Assembly: GCA_016648135.1 (NCBI GenBank)
Contig: JADDOH010023694.1
Location: 35,628-99,627, forward strand
Reading direction: 5' to 3'
DNA from: Agrypnia vestita
Lineage: Eukaryota > Arthropoda > Insecta > Trichoptera > Phryganeidae
Length of the DNA: 64,000 bases
Below the pieces are notes generated by a model that was not told the origin of the DNA, did not search any database, and saw nothing but the letters and a program-made list of their open reading frames with translations. The translations under genes were made by a program, and so were the position numbers. The stretch's first letter is position 1. Every line of letters begins with the position of its first letter. Shown here one piece after another: positions 22,431 to 33,459 of the stretch.

Positions 22431-23329
22431 TTGTAAATGTAATATTGAATAAAATTGATGTTTCGTGGTCTTGATATACAGGGAAAGCTCGCGCGATGGG
22501 AATAAAATCATTTTTAAATCGCGCGGAGCGCCGCGGACCATCATAGAATGGCCGCTATTTTGATGGAATTAATGTAAATGTCCTGCCTCGAAGAGGCGAG
22601 GAAGTAAAAATACATAAGTATTTTAAATGTGCCAAATGAGTCCTTTATGCGATGTTGTAAAGTAGAAATTAAAATGAAAAATGTTTATAAGAGAGTAAAA
22701 TATCTTGGGCAGGCTCTGGTAAACTCGTCGACCGCGCCGCCTGTTCTCAGGCCGCGCGGGCCAATGGAAAAAACCCGGCGCCGCGATGTCGGGCCGGACG
22801 GCTGGAGTAGGGCCGCCAGCGTATATTTTTGAACTCTGATTACGGACGTTACAGACGTCCTAGCGAGCTGAAACATTTTTTATTGTGTTCCTCATGTGAA
22901 CATCTATGGGAGTGATATGTTTTTGCGTGTCTGTAAGTGCGCTAGCGCGCTTTATTTGTGGTGACATACTTTGTCTGCCTATTACGCAATTAATATCTAT
23001 CCTACATACTTGAAAATATCACCAAAGGATGCGCTTGGTTGAGATCTATCTAATAGTATAACTTAGAATCTCGTAAAATCATGTTTACTATTTTTAACCG
23101 AATTAAATGTAAATTAATTCTTGAAAATGCCGCGGTAAATCGGCATATTTTGTTGAATAACTAGGTAAATTCACTCTTGCGGTTCCAGTAAACGACATCA
23201 TCCTATGGGCAAGACATAGATTGGTATAGATGATGTGTTAAAATCCCCGGGGGGGTGGCGTTTAATTTGCTATCGATTAAAATATTCAATTTTAATCGGC
23301 GAATCGGCATCGGGGGCCGTCTGTTTTGC

Positions 23330-23460
23330 GCTCGGAGCGCCCGGTGAGTCGAGCGCGCTGATTGGTCGGCGGCGCTAGTCAGGGGGAAGCTTTCCGGACT
23401 GTATAAATACTGCGCCGGGCGGGCGAGTGCCTCATTCTGCTGGGAGCCTCTGCCGAGTAC
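23330..23460 (+). promoter_or_regulatory. TATA-containing promoter-like module, CpG-rich
   Basis: ATTGG (inverted CCAAT) at 23361, TATAAATA at 23402-23409 and a TCATT initiator-like site centred at 23434 (about 32 bp after the TATA start) sit in a CpG-rich island inside AT-rich DNA. Downstream (23480-23750) is a pyrimidine-rich, GGACTT/CTGGATTT-rich leader without a convincing ORF. This could be the promoter of a solo LTR or of a captured gene fragment; I saw no clear LTR ends. Confidence 0.45.
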
Positions 23461-24178
23461 GCCTACTGGAACATTTTATTCTGACTTTTACTTCACACCC
23501 TGCTTGACCCCTGCTTTTCTTCTTTGGATTTGGACTCTGGATTTTCTACTGACTTCTGCATTTGGACTTGGCTACGATTTTGGATTTATTGGACTTGTTT
23601 TACCACCTGAGGCGACGACTTGGCACGGATTCTGGACTTTGAAGAATTTTCTGCGCTCTGCACTCCCGGCCTGCGAGTACATCGGCGGCTTCGGAAGCGA
23701 ACTCAGCGGACCGCACCTGCTATTATTGTTTCCGTGGGGAACAGTTTCATAAACATTATTTCTCACTATATTATTTTTACACAACGGTGACCGAGTATTC
23801 CACAGACATTCCTGATTCCTATAATAAGTCACGAAAAGTAGTGTTTTATCATCCCAACGCGTCATATTTGTTTCATCTGTCGCGGACTGAGAGAAAAAAA
23901 AAGATGATCGCATTGATAATACTAGCCGCGAAGCCCGCGAATAACATAAGCATGCTCATAATAAGCAAGCCTGTTCACACATGCTCCAAAGATACCCCTT
24001 CTCTATGGTGAATGTTAGTGGCATGCTCATTACTAGCAATGTGCGTACACACATGCCACTAATAAGCAAGGCCTAAAGAAGGTCGATACTGCGCATGCTC
24101 ACGTGCCACTATATAAGCATGTGTATCTGAAGCTTTAAGCTACCCTTTCTGGCTGAGCGATGAAGATGCAATGGCTGA

Positions 24179-24322
24179 GGCCCGGTTGTTTCAAATTCGA
24201 TCAAAGTAAGCGTAGAGTTTACACTGAAATTTTACGTTCTCCACCAATCAGACGATCCGTTTTCGTAAAAATCTATGCTTTTATCGACCGCTTACTTTGA
24301 TCGAACTTGAAACAACCGGGCC
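24179..24322. mobile_element. 144-bp Harbinger-type MITE
   Basis: Terminal inverted repeats GGCCCGGTTGTTTCAA-TTCGATCAAAGTAAGCG on the left and its complement on the right. A 3-bp direct repeat TGA (24176-24178, 24323-24325) flanks it. The sister copy at 40083-40227 has flanking TTA. A 3-bp duplication of T-N-A type is typical of PIF/Harbinger elements. Confidence 0.75.
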
Positions 24323-24365
24323 TGAGTCTAGCAGTCTAGTGATGGGTCTGCTCTGTACTCACTAC

Positions 24366-24930
24366 TACAATGTAGTACTACATTACATTGAAGTGTACAC
24401 TTCACACCATTTGAAGTGTAGTGCACACTACAAACTACACACACTTCAAAGTTATTGAAAGTACATACTTCAAATAGTACAATTCATTTTAAATCGAACA
24501 CTACAAAGTTCACACACTTCAAAGTTATCGAAACAACCCTCCCCCCATAGTATGAAAAATTCTGGGATCGAATGAAGAAATCTCTGGAAATTGAAAGAAC
24601 CGCCCCCTCCCCATGGTTTGAAAAATTTTGGGACCGAATGAAGAAATCTTTGGAAACTGAAACAACCCCCCCCCCCTCCCTCCTTTTTTTGAAAATTTTC
24701 TATTAGCACACTTTTCAAGAAGCATTTCTTGTAAATCATTACAATTTTGTAGTATTACAATTAGTTCACTTCATTACTACTACAATTTTGTAGTACTGAA
24801 ATAGTTCGCTTCATTAATACTACAATTAGTTCACTTCATGTAGTTTTTACTACAAATGTGGTGTACACTTTGTAGTCTTCAAACTGGTGAACGTGTGTGT
24901 GTTGTAGTCTTTATTTTGAAATGTAGTTTT
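24366..24930. mobile_element. Non-autonomous element rich in GAAGTGTA/TACACTTC motifs, copy 1
   Basis: The ends carry repeated ACTACAA, GTAGTACTAC and TTGAAGTGTACACTTC motifs in both orientations. The middle has homopolymer C runs (CCCTCCCCCC; 13 Cs near 24667) and two GGAAATTGAAAG-type sub-repeats. An inverted copy lies at 32388-32920. No coding capacity; the minus-strand ORFs here are repeats in translation. Confidence 0.65.
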
Positions 24931-25466
24931 TCCCTTCGCTAACAATTGCGCTAATCGCTAATCAAGCACATCACAGATCGGTACATCGCACATCGTATCC
25001 CCATAGAGCCCATACACATTGCGGTACACCGCAGGAATCTTCAGATGAAAATATGGCATCGTTGCGATGACAGGGTTTTCACTATATTTGAAATACGGTA
25101 ATAAAAAGCAAAGAAAAAAACGTGGAAAATGTTAAAAGGAGTAGTTGTTGAAAAAATAGTCATATCCAATAATAATAATTTCGATTTCCACCCGTGCGTG
25201 CGTAATATCTTAGAATTTAAAACAATTTAATTCCATTTTCAAAATGAGTATGATTTCAAAATTGTTATTAAATAACATGAAAAACATTGACTTTATGATT
25301 TTTTAATGAAAAAAACTCTAAATGAGATTTTTTTTTAATATTTCAGTCATATGAAAAATAGTAAAAAATCATAAAAAAATTACTATATCGCATTTGTCAT
25401 TGATATTAATCATCAATCAAAATACATATTCTCTACGTAAAAATGTCTGTCACCAAAGCTACAGCA
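24931..25466. other. No recognised feature
   Basis: AT-rich spacer with no supported gene. Confidence 0.4.
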
Positions 25467-25600
25467 GCCGGCAAACATCTTGAAATTTTACGGCGTAGTG
25501 GGGGAAAAGCTTTCGCATGTACCATTCCACCAAAGAGATCCAAATTTTGTCTTCTGCGCATTCCCCCACTACGCCAAAAAATTTCAAGAAGTTTGCCGGC
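25467..25600. repeat. 40-bp inverted repeat (hairpin)
   Basis: Arms 25467-25506 (GCCGGCAAACATCTTGAAAT to GTAGTGGGGGAA) and 25561-25600 pair at 37 of 40 positions across a 54-nt loop. The small ORFs over it are by-products. Confidence 0.8.
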
Positions 25601-27327
25601 AACTTTACCAGATTATGGCCGAAATATATGATAAAAGTACCTCATTTTTGACCGGATATAACTTAGTTATGCGCATGAATAAATCAGTTTACTTAAAACC
25701 GCTTGCAATGCTTACTCCCTTATTTCAGAAAAATGATACTATAACAACTTTAAGATATACAGCAACTTTAAGATTTCTTGCAATATGGAGGCCATACGAA
25801 TGCCTTAAATATTCTCTAGTATAATATCACCTCAAGCTCTCGGTAACATTGTTCCAGAGTCATGTGATGCCTTGTTTAAAGTTCTGCGAAAAGATTAGCT
25901 GCAGGTACCTATTAAAACAGTTTTGTTTAATGAGCGCGGGGCCGCGTCGCACCTGTCGTGCGACAGACAATGACAGGGGCCAGAGTGCCGCGTCGGATAT
26001 GTGCGATAGGCACAAAATTAATTATTTCTCGACGGCCGCGTATCGAATTTGAAAAACGTGATTTTTTCCCGATAGAGAAATCCCGTGGTGACCTGTCGTT
26101 CCATTTTCAACTCAAAAACATCACGGATTATATTTTAAATTAACAATCAAAACAGAAGTTTTTCTGCCGTCAAAATCGTATAGAATAGTTGTAGGTGGCG
26201 CCCCGATCGCGTGTTGCGCAATCGAAATTCAAATATTCATTCAAGGTCACGCACAAAGTGCGCGGGAAATACAATTTATTTTTTTCGATTTTCGATTTAT
26301 TTGTACACGTATACACAAATATATACGATATGTTTTGCGATATTTGTCAGATTTTGTTGGTTTATGATTCAATTGAATACTAACAGTGATTTATTAACAA
26401 AAATATACGCAATTTTGTCGCGTTTATTTGAAATATGTGTGTGTGTGAAAGTGTATCATATTTATGTGTTATGTGTGCAATGTACCGTCGTGTGCCGTGC
26501 CGTGCAACAAAATATACCACACAGAAGAAGATTATTAGGTAGGCATCAAATAATAATAGTCGCGTTGTCTCTAATAAACGAATAAAAATAAATTATTATT
26601 TGTCGTATAATGTTGCGCTGGCAACAGTATCGGAATTGAAAAAAAGTTTTCTTTTTACTTAAACGATAAAAAAAATCATTGCATTACGACAATTACGATA
26701 AAATAATATGAATGTGTGTGTGTTTTTTTTAAATATACGCATGTTTTCATGGTTTTTTCGTAAAAAGATAAATCACAAAAAATTCAGAAAATCTTTGGCC
26801 TTGGTGATTTACTTCTATCTAAATAAAAGTTGCTGTATTGATCAACTTTTTGCAAAAAATAAGTCAGAAATATTGAAAAAAAATGCAAACTTTGATACTG
26901 CATATCTCCATAACTATTGATATTAGACCATGGTTGCTTCAACATTTTAGACTCCTAACATAGGCAGGAATCTAACGGCCAAATTTCTGCTGCTAGCTCT
27001 GGTACACTCTGTGTATTAAAGAAAATATTAACAATTAATTTATATGAATAATTTTTATAACTATATTCTTATTGGCATCAGGCTCCAATTCATTTAGTTT
27101 TTTCAGCAGTTTTGAGTCGATCGTGGTATTTTTTACGCGCTAAAGATACGATTCCAATTTATATCGATTACTTTACAACGCTTACGACTTTTTATTTAAT
27201 AACATTGAACGCAACATGACCTCTCCCTGTCACAGCTGCAGTACAGCTGAGAGCGCCACACATGCACAGATTTGTCCGCCGCATAGACAAAAATAATCGA
27301 ATTTCAATTCTTCCGCGGTCACCTGTA
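25601..27327. other. Unassigned region with GC-rich patches
   Basis: No coding gene could be supported. A CpG-rich patch (about 25935-26060) and a second one (about 26190-26260) precede a stretch ending GATTATTAG-GTAGGCATC near 26540, which could be a splice donor of an untranslated first exon. No matching acceptor or ORF was found. Confidence 0.3.
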
Positions 27328-27756
27328 CAGTAGGCTGTCCCGATAAAGTTTTTTTTTTGGCTTACTTTAAGGGGGGGTAAGGTTTTTAACTTTTTTTGCA
27401 TTTTATTTTTAATTTTTAATGAATGTAAAACATCGCAATAATATTGTGTAAAAATTTCAAGTCAATCGGAGCAAAATTGACGAAATTATGAACATTTGAG
27501 CGATGCTCAGACTGATTTTCTATATCTGCTCGGGCAGCTAAGAGACGCGCTCACCTGAGGACTACCGGACGTGCTATTGTATTGGAAGAGTTTTGCGTAA
27601 AGAAGGACAAAAAGATGCTGATGACGAAAGCTCTTTGCTGTGTGAACATGACATTGACGATTATGTGTAAGTATAAAATAAGTGTCGAGTTTTATTTTGA
27701 ATTTTAGTGTGTAAAACTTTAAAGCGTTTCCCCCGTATTTCACGTTTTCAAAGTCG

Positions 27757-28065
27757 GTGTCCCTCATAATTTCAAAACTACTGCACCGATCCTTTTAAAA
27801 TTTTGAAAACTATTTCTGTACATAATTTACAAGGTAACGATGGAGACTTTTTTTCAAATTTGTTAATTATTTTTATTTTTTAATAACAAATTAGCCGATT
27901 TTTTTCGCAAAAAATCGCGTTTTTCCCTTCAAAGTGTTCCAAAAAAATGAAAAATTAAAATTAAAAAGAAAAAACCAGCGTTACCTGAGAAAAACAATTA
28001 TCTAACAAATGAACTTTGATTTTTTGATTTCAGATGATCCAGCACCAAGTTATGAGGGACACCGC
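27757..28065. mobile_element. Small nested MITE-like foldback
   Basis: CGGTGTCCCTCATAA on the left and TTATGAGGGACACCG on the right form 15-bp inverted ends enclosing about 280 bp of AT-rich sequence. No target duplication was confirmed. Confidence 0.5.
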
Positions 28066-28799
28066 AATTCTACTTTTTTCCGAGACACGTCCGAATAATT
28101 GCTGCCATTGCCGTATTTTTTAATATTTCTTCGTGAAAACTTTACACAACATTTTTCAAATGTCATCCTTTAATGTATAATTAGTTTTAATAAAGAGATT
28201 TTAACTGTGTCGTCACAAAAAATTCACAAAAACATGCCTTTTTTGTACGAATTAACCTTACCCCCCTTAACACAAGACCTCTCAAAACTTGCATAATTAA
28301 GCGTAGATTACCAAAATAATTTTAAAAATAAAATAAAACTATATCTTTAGGGTTCTACCATTCTTCAAAGTTTTGAAAAATTGTCATTTTTATGGTGATA
28401 TTTCGCTATCCTCAATTTTGGCTCCTGAACTAAATACAAAAAAATGTTAACTTTTTTTCTATTTAGGTGTGAATCATACATGACGTTTTGATTTGCATGC
28501 AACAACACGTTTCCAGCGACTTCGAATTTGTTAGGTTTCAACCTGCAAATACCCTCAAGTTTGAACTTGTTTTGAGGACTTTCTTGACTTCACTCGAGAG
28601 TGTTTTATTCGTAGCCAAAATAATTTTTATGCCATAAAAGTACCATTGCGATTGTTACAGTGTCAAAAGTGGATTTTGTGACTTTTAAATAAGAAGTTCG
28701 AGGCGTGGTCAGACTACTTATGCTATATTCGGACCATACAAGGAACTTGACAATCAGCAGCTAGCAACTATAAGGGACGTCATTTAATTTATTTTATTT

Positions 28800-29510
28800 G
28801 TCAAGAACGACCTGAAATTAAATATATATGTGATTGTTTCCGAAGAGATTAACAATAGAGTACGGGCATTATCCTTGGCTTTACCCAACTGAGTTTCTCC
28901 AGGGTATGCTTGGCTACAATAGTTTAGAGACTAGAAGGAATGTGTATTTGATTACACACTTTTATCGATTGTTGCGCGGTATGATCGACAATACTGAAAT
29001 TATGCAGAGCATTGGTTTGTATGTTCATGATAATTACCTTAGACATCGTCAGCATAGATTGTTTCACATTCCAATATACAGGACCAACCTGCCGATGGTT
29101 ATGCCTGTTGGAAAAGCTACAGCTATGCTGAACAAGATCGCTTTGGATATTGATATATTCCATGTGTCTGAGGGGGTTTTCCGAAGCAGGATTCTCCTAC
29201 ACTTTTGACCAGATTATACAGGTCACTTCTAATTGTTTAATAATTGTTTAATAATAAATTAGTATTTTAATACACAATATTTATATGTGTGTGTATGTAT
29301 GTATGTATGTATGTATATGTATATGTGTATGTATGTATACATATGTGTTTATGTATATGTGTATATGGATGTGTATGTATATGTGTATATGTATATTTTT
29401 AGATGTAAGTTAATAATATGTATGCATTGAACAGAATGTTTGTAATGTACATATTATGTAATAAATAAAAATTGAAATTGAAATTGAAATTGAATTGAAA
29501 TTGAAATATT
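28800..29510 (+). mobile_element. 3' end of a CR1-like LINE with ATTGAA tandem tail
   Basis: An ORF tail at about 28834-29208 (LGYNSLETRRNVYLITHFYR, HRQHRLFHIPIYRTNL, then ALDIDIFHVSEGVFRSRI) follows the same plan as the CR1-like LINE C-terminus at 9042-9342. A 3' UTR with (TATG)n and (TGTATA)n microsatellite (29282-29400) follows, ending in five ATTGAA-type units near 29468-29506. Such hexamer tails are typical of CR1/L2-group LINEs. It is strongly 5'-truncated. Confidence 0.75.
29282..29400. repeat. TATG/TGTATA microsatellite
   Basis: Imperfect (GTAT)n and (ATGTGT)n runs inside the LINE 3' UTR. Confidence 0.9.
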
Positions 29511-29522
29511 TGGACCAAAACT

Positions 29523-30700
29523 TCGATTCCAATTTAACTAAGGAACGAGTTATTTAATTAGTGAAATCCAATTTCGAAAAGTATCTCAATTTGAAAAGAT
29601 ACCCCAAAATCAAACGAAATGATAGTTTTGAAAATAAACTGAAATGTTTTTTAGAGTCATCTGAGAAGCTTTTTGACGTTTCTGCTTGTAAATGCACTTC
29701 ATTTGAATCCTGTTCGTGTTTAAAACAAGAAAGTTCACATCAATGAGAGAAGTTTTTGTTGGATCAAATAAATGGTAGGAAAATGGTTATAAGCGGTTTT
29801 GATAAGAAAGAAACGGCTAGATTAATGAAACGACAGCAGAGATAAATTGAAGAGTCTATAGGGGTAACAAAAAAGTCATGTTCTACTCAAGAAACCGATT
29901 CTGTCTCAGCAACTTGTGATAAAGATTCAGTGTGTGAATCTTCAGAAACGTATCCGAAAACAGAGGCATCCCCGAAAAACTCGGCAGAGACACCATCGAC
30001 TTCAACGGCAAATTGGAATACATTGCCGTTGCCAACAGTTGCTAAAGTCTGTGATAGATACGGTTTATCGACGCGATCTGCTGCTGCTGTTGCTTCTGCG
30101 ATTTTGGCTCACATCGGCTTGGTTTCTACCGAAGATTTAACTCTAGTTATTTATAAAAATAAGATCTACAGAGATGTATCTAAAGCCCGGAAGCAACAAA
30201 AGATATTGGACGTGTTGTTATAAAAATCATTTACTTTGATGGGCGAAAAGACCATCGCAAAGAAGTTTTAGAAGACCACATCTCAATTTTAGCACAACCT
30301 GGATAAATTTATTTAGGACACGGAATACCGAAAGACGTGGCACTGCAAAGGGAATTCTTACTTCGATTACAACTTTAGTGGAGGGTCGAGGTTGGAATTT
30401 AGATGACGTGATTTGCGTTGAATGTGACGGAACTGCAACTAACATCGGTTGGAATGGTGGCGTGATTTAATATTTAGAGGAGTATTTGGAGAGACCGTTA
30501 CAATGGTGTGTTTGTATGCTGCATGTCAATGAGTTACCCCTTCGTCATTTATTCTTGACCTTAGATGGTTGCACTTTGGGTCCCAGAGAATATAACAGAC
30601 GCCTCACAAAATGTAATTGACGTTACTTCTAGAGATGTCTTTATTAGAACCAGGATGCAATCTCGAGCAGAAATACCAAATTTTGGACACAAAAATAAGT
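29523..30700 (+). pseudogene. Transposase-like protein fossil, copy 2
   Basis: Broken frames cover the N-terminal part (SNFEKYLNLKRYPKIKR, FENKLKCFLESSEKLFDVSA, then CKCTSFESCSCLKQ, a cysteine cluster) and a helical linker (NTLPLPTVAKVCDRYGLSTR, then ILAHIGLVSTEDL; ORF to 30223). Next come FDGRKDHRKEVLEDHISIL (about 30236), WNLDDVICVECDGTATN (about 30398) and RPLQWCVCML. Finally FIRTRMQSRAEIPNFGHK lies at about 30641-30694. The segment between the CDGTATN-RPLQW blocks and FIRTRMQSR is deleted relative to copy 1. The conserved Asp in FDGRKD and CDGT could be catalytic. Superfamily unassigned. Confidence 0.7.
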
Positions 30701-31085
30701 TAAAATTATTAGTTTTTGTCATTGATTGTAATCTATATTTTGTTTATTTTATTTTCTTATGCTTTGTTTCATTAATTTCAATAATAAAATACCTTTTAAA
30801 TGTGATTTTTTTATTATTTTAGGCAAACGGTTTAACTCTATAAAAACGTAAAATTTACAAAACTTCAAAGCTCGGTAGAGCAATCAAGATGACGGAAAAT
30901 TCTCGTTTTTTTACCTTTTTCGCAATTTGTGTAAAATTACACAAATTTTGATACCTCTTGCAATTGTGTAGCTCAATTTTTTTTTCTCATACATGGACGG
31001 GACACCCTACTGTACAGATCTGGAAACCTCCACTCCACTCCACACGCGAACACCACACACGCTGCGGTATAATATCTCTTGAGGT

Positions 31086-32020
31086 TAGGGATGGGTCGTC
31101 GACGTATTTACCGTCGACGAAACGAGACCGTCCACGTCCGTCCATCGACGAGACGATCAACTAGTTGAATTCGTCAACTAGTTGAATTCGTCAACTAGTT
31201 GACGCGTCAACTTCGTTACGCGGACGTCGCGGACGTTCTATCTAAACATCGGGACGATGGTCAACTGTCTACGGTTCGACGCGACGCTGATCGACGGCTC
31301 AACCGTTGGCTAATTTTATTACGTTAATTTTTAAAATTTCAAGAAGTTCGAAGGAATATAGTTACGGAGAAAGTAAAACCGCTACTTGTGCTTATATGTA
31401 AAAAGAAATATTGTATTATTTATTTGTTTACGCACATTATAGGCTTTTACATATTGTTTTATATACTTCTTTCTGTATATAATAAAGAAAGAAGTAGGTA
31501 TACACAACAATATGAGTGTAAGCAGTAAAATATTATTTCGATAAAAATAAAATAATTAAACAGAATTGTTTTATTTTATACAGCGTAAAATTGGGAATTC
31601 ACCGAAACGTCGCAAATGCACATCGCAAAAAATCAAGTAAAAAATAAGAGATAATAGCTTATTAAGCCTATCTCGCCCTACGCATGCATTCAAATTTCAA
31701 GTCTCTGTCATAGTTCGTGTACACAGATCTGCACTCTATGGTCGTGTACTTTAGAGTTGAAATGAAATTACCCGTCGAGCCGTCTATGGCGTCTACAAGT
31801 CGACAGCGAGAGATGAGAGAGAAATAAATGCAGACGTTTTGTGTTGCTCTCGCTCGTTGCTTTGCATTGCGTTGAATCTCGAATCGTCCACCGACCACGG
31901 CGTCCGCCGTCCACCGTCTACGAATTCAACTAGTCCATGCGATAAACGTAAACCGTCGACGCGTCGATGCAACGTCAACGGTTGATTTCAACTAGTCCGT
32001 CCATTCAACGCCCATCCCTA
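31086..32020. mobile_element. hAT-like non-autonomous element, GTCGACG-rich
   Basis: TAGGGATGGG at both ends in inverted orientation. The 8-bp flanks CTTGAGGT and CTAAAGGT match at 6 of 8, an aged hAT-type duplication. The interior has repeated CAACTAGTTGAATTCGT and CGTCGACG motifs near both ends. No transposase. Confidence 0.7.
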
Positions 32021-32029
32021 CTAAAGGTC

Positions 32030-32387
32030 GCTATTACGAGGTGTTGCTATTACAGACGTAGCTCTGCGGTGTACCGGTGCGTGCATGGCAGCCTTAAACC
32101 TGGAAAAAAACATACATTCCCACAAAATCATAGACCGATCAGCTTACTTGCAATAACCGGAAAAGAACTTAACACAAAAAACTTAATTCCCAATCACCAA
32201 CACAGATTTCGCGCCGAACACTCGACGATACATCAACTTTTGAGAATGACGGAACAAATTACAACCGGATTTAACACTAAGAAATCAACAGCTCTAGTCT
32301 CATTTGACATAACGGGCGCATTTGATAATGTATGGCGAAACGGAATAATCTCCAAAGCTGCAAGAGCGAATCTACATATACACTACA
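32030..32387 (+). pseudogene. Jockey-like LINE reverse transcriptase, N-terminal part
   Basis: The frame reads PQNHRPISLLAITGKELNTK, then IPNHQHRFRAEHSTIHQLLR and ALVSFDITGAFDNVWRNGII. These are the RT blocks with RPISLL, the QxGFR-like block and the first catalytic Asp (SFDITGAFD). The frame is lost where the repeat at 32388 begins. The C-terminal part resumes at about 33460. Confidence 0.75.
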
Positions 32388-32920
32388 ATTGTAGTAAAAC
32401 CTACACGAAGTGAAGTAATTGTAGTACTACGAAATTGTGGTACTAATGAAGTGAAGTAATGAAGTAATTGTAGTATTAATGAAGTGAAGTGTAATGAAAT
32501 GAAGTAATTGTACTACAAAATTGTAGTACTAGTGAAGTAATTATATTTTTTCCCAAATAAAAAGTTTGGTGACTAAAAAAAAATAAAAAAGGTCGCCAAC
32601 CAGATTTCTTCATTCAATCCCAAATTTTTTCAAACCATGGGGCGGGGGGGGGGGGGGGTTGTTTTTCGATTTCCAAAGATTTCTTCATTTACCTATATCA
32701 ACTTCCCAAAAATTTCACATAAAAAATGAACTATTTAAAGTATGTGCTCGTACTTTCGATAACTTTGAAGTGTGTGTACTTTGTAGTGTTCGCTTTGAAA
32801 TGAAGTGTACTGTTTGAAGTATATACTTTCAATAACTTTTAAGTGTGTGTAGTTTGTAGTGTGCACTACACTTCAAAACGTGTGAAGTGTGCACTTCAAT
32901 GTAATGTAGTACTACTCAGC
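32388..32920. mobile_element. GAAGTGTA-rich non-autonomous element, copy 2 (inverted to 24366)
   Basis: The reverse complement of this segment follows 24366-24930 closely: GTAGTACTACATTACATTGA, then AAACTACACACACTT, then poly-C (here a run of 13 Gs near 32645) and GAAGAAATCTTTGGAAA. It interrupts the Jockey-like RT frame. Confidence 0.7.
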
Positions 32921-32932
32921 CATTGCCAAGAC

Positions 32933-33451
32933 TAGGGATGGGTAAATGAAAAAAAATATCGATATCGAATCGATATTTTTAAAAAGTATCGAAAATAATC
33001 GATATACATTGCGAAAAATATATCGATATATCGATATTTATCGATATTATTTTTTCCAATATGTAAGGGGAATAAGCTTTTGGCGACCAAAAAAAAAAGG
33101 TCACCGGAAAAAATATATCGATTATCCGAGAAAAAATATCGATGACCGAAAAATGGTCGCCAGAAAAAATCTGAAAAAGATACCCAAAAAAGGTCACAAA
33201 AAAATCGATATATCGGAAAAAATATATCGATATATCGGGAAGAAAATATCGATATATCGAAAAAATATATATCGATGACCAAAAAAAGTGAAAAAGGATA
33301 CCCAAATAAAGGTCGCCAGAAAAATGATCAAAATTAAAAAAGTCGCCCAAGAAAAAAATATCGGTTATCCCAGAAAAAAATATCGATGTTCGATATATCG
33401 TGAAAAAATATATCGATATATTGATATATCGATATTTTTTATCCATCCCTA
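32933..33451. mobile_element. hAT-like element packed with ATATCGATAT motifs
   Basis: TAGGGATGGGTAAA on the left and its near-complement TTTTATCCATCCCTA on the right. Flanks GCCAAGAC and GCCAATCC match at 6 of 8. The interior is an imperfect array of ATATATCGATATATCG interspersed with GGTCGCCAGAAAAA-type units. The long ORFs on both strands (rich in Tyr, Ile, Asp, Phe or Lys) are translations of this array, not genes. Confidence 0.75.
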
Positions 33452-33459
33452 GCCAATCC

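Larger units (their letters stand above)
21705..24128. mobile_element. 2.4-kb inverted-repeat element with GCATGC subterminal repeats
   Basis: The left end AGATACACATGCTTAT-TTAGTGGCA matches the reverse complement of the right end (AGATACACATGCTTAT-ATAGTGGCA). Inside each end, repeated TTAGTGGCATGC and its complement occur (about 21721-21870 and 24008-24115), like the subterminal transposase-binding repeats of hAT-type elements. The interior shows no transposase. It holds GC-rich segments, an ATGAAATATTTAAG-type tandem array (about 22327-22425) and a promoter-like module. A target duplication was not found. Confidence 0.6.
27328..31012 (+). mobile_element. Transposase-like DNA transposon, copy 2, with nested insertions
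   Basis: The termini are inverted repeats: left CAGTAGGCTGTCCCG, right (reverse complement) CAGTAGGGTGTCCCG. TA lies directly outside both ends, and the palindrome CTGTACAG spans each boundary, so the exact duplication is ambiguous. It carries the same protein family as 6222-7217. A CR1-like LINE (about 28800-29510) and a small MITE (27757-28065) are nested in it. Confidence 0.7.

Noticed and set aside
23504..23913. ORFs of 82 and 113 codons after the TATA-like module
   Set aside because: No domain and overlapping frames on both strands; more likely a leader or LTR sequence.
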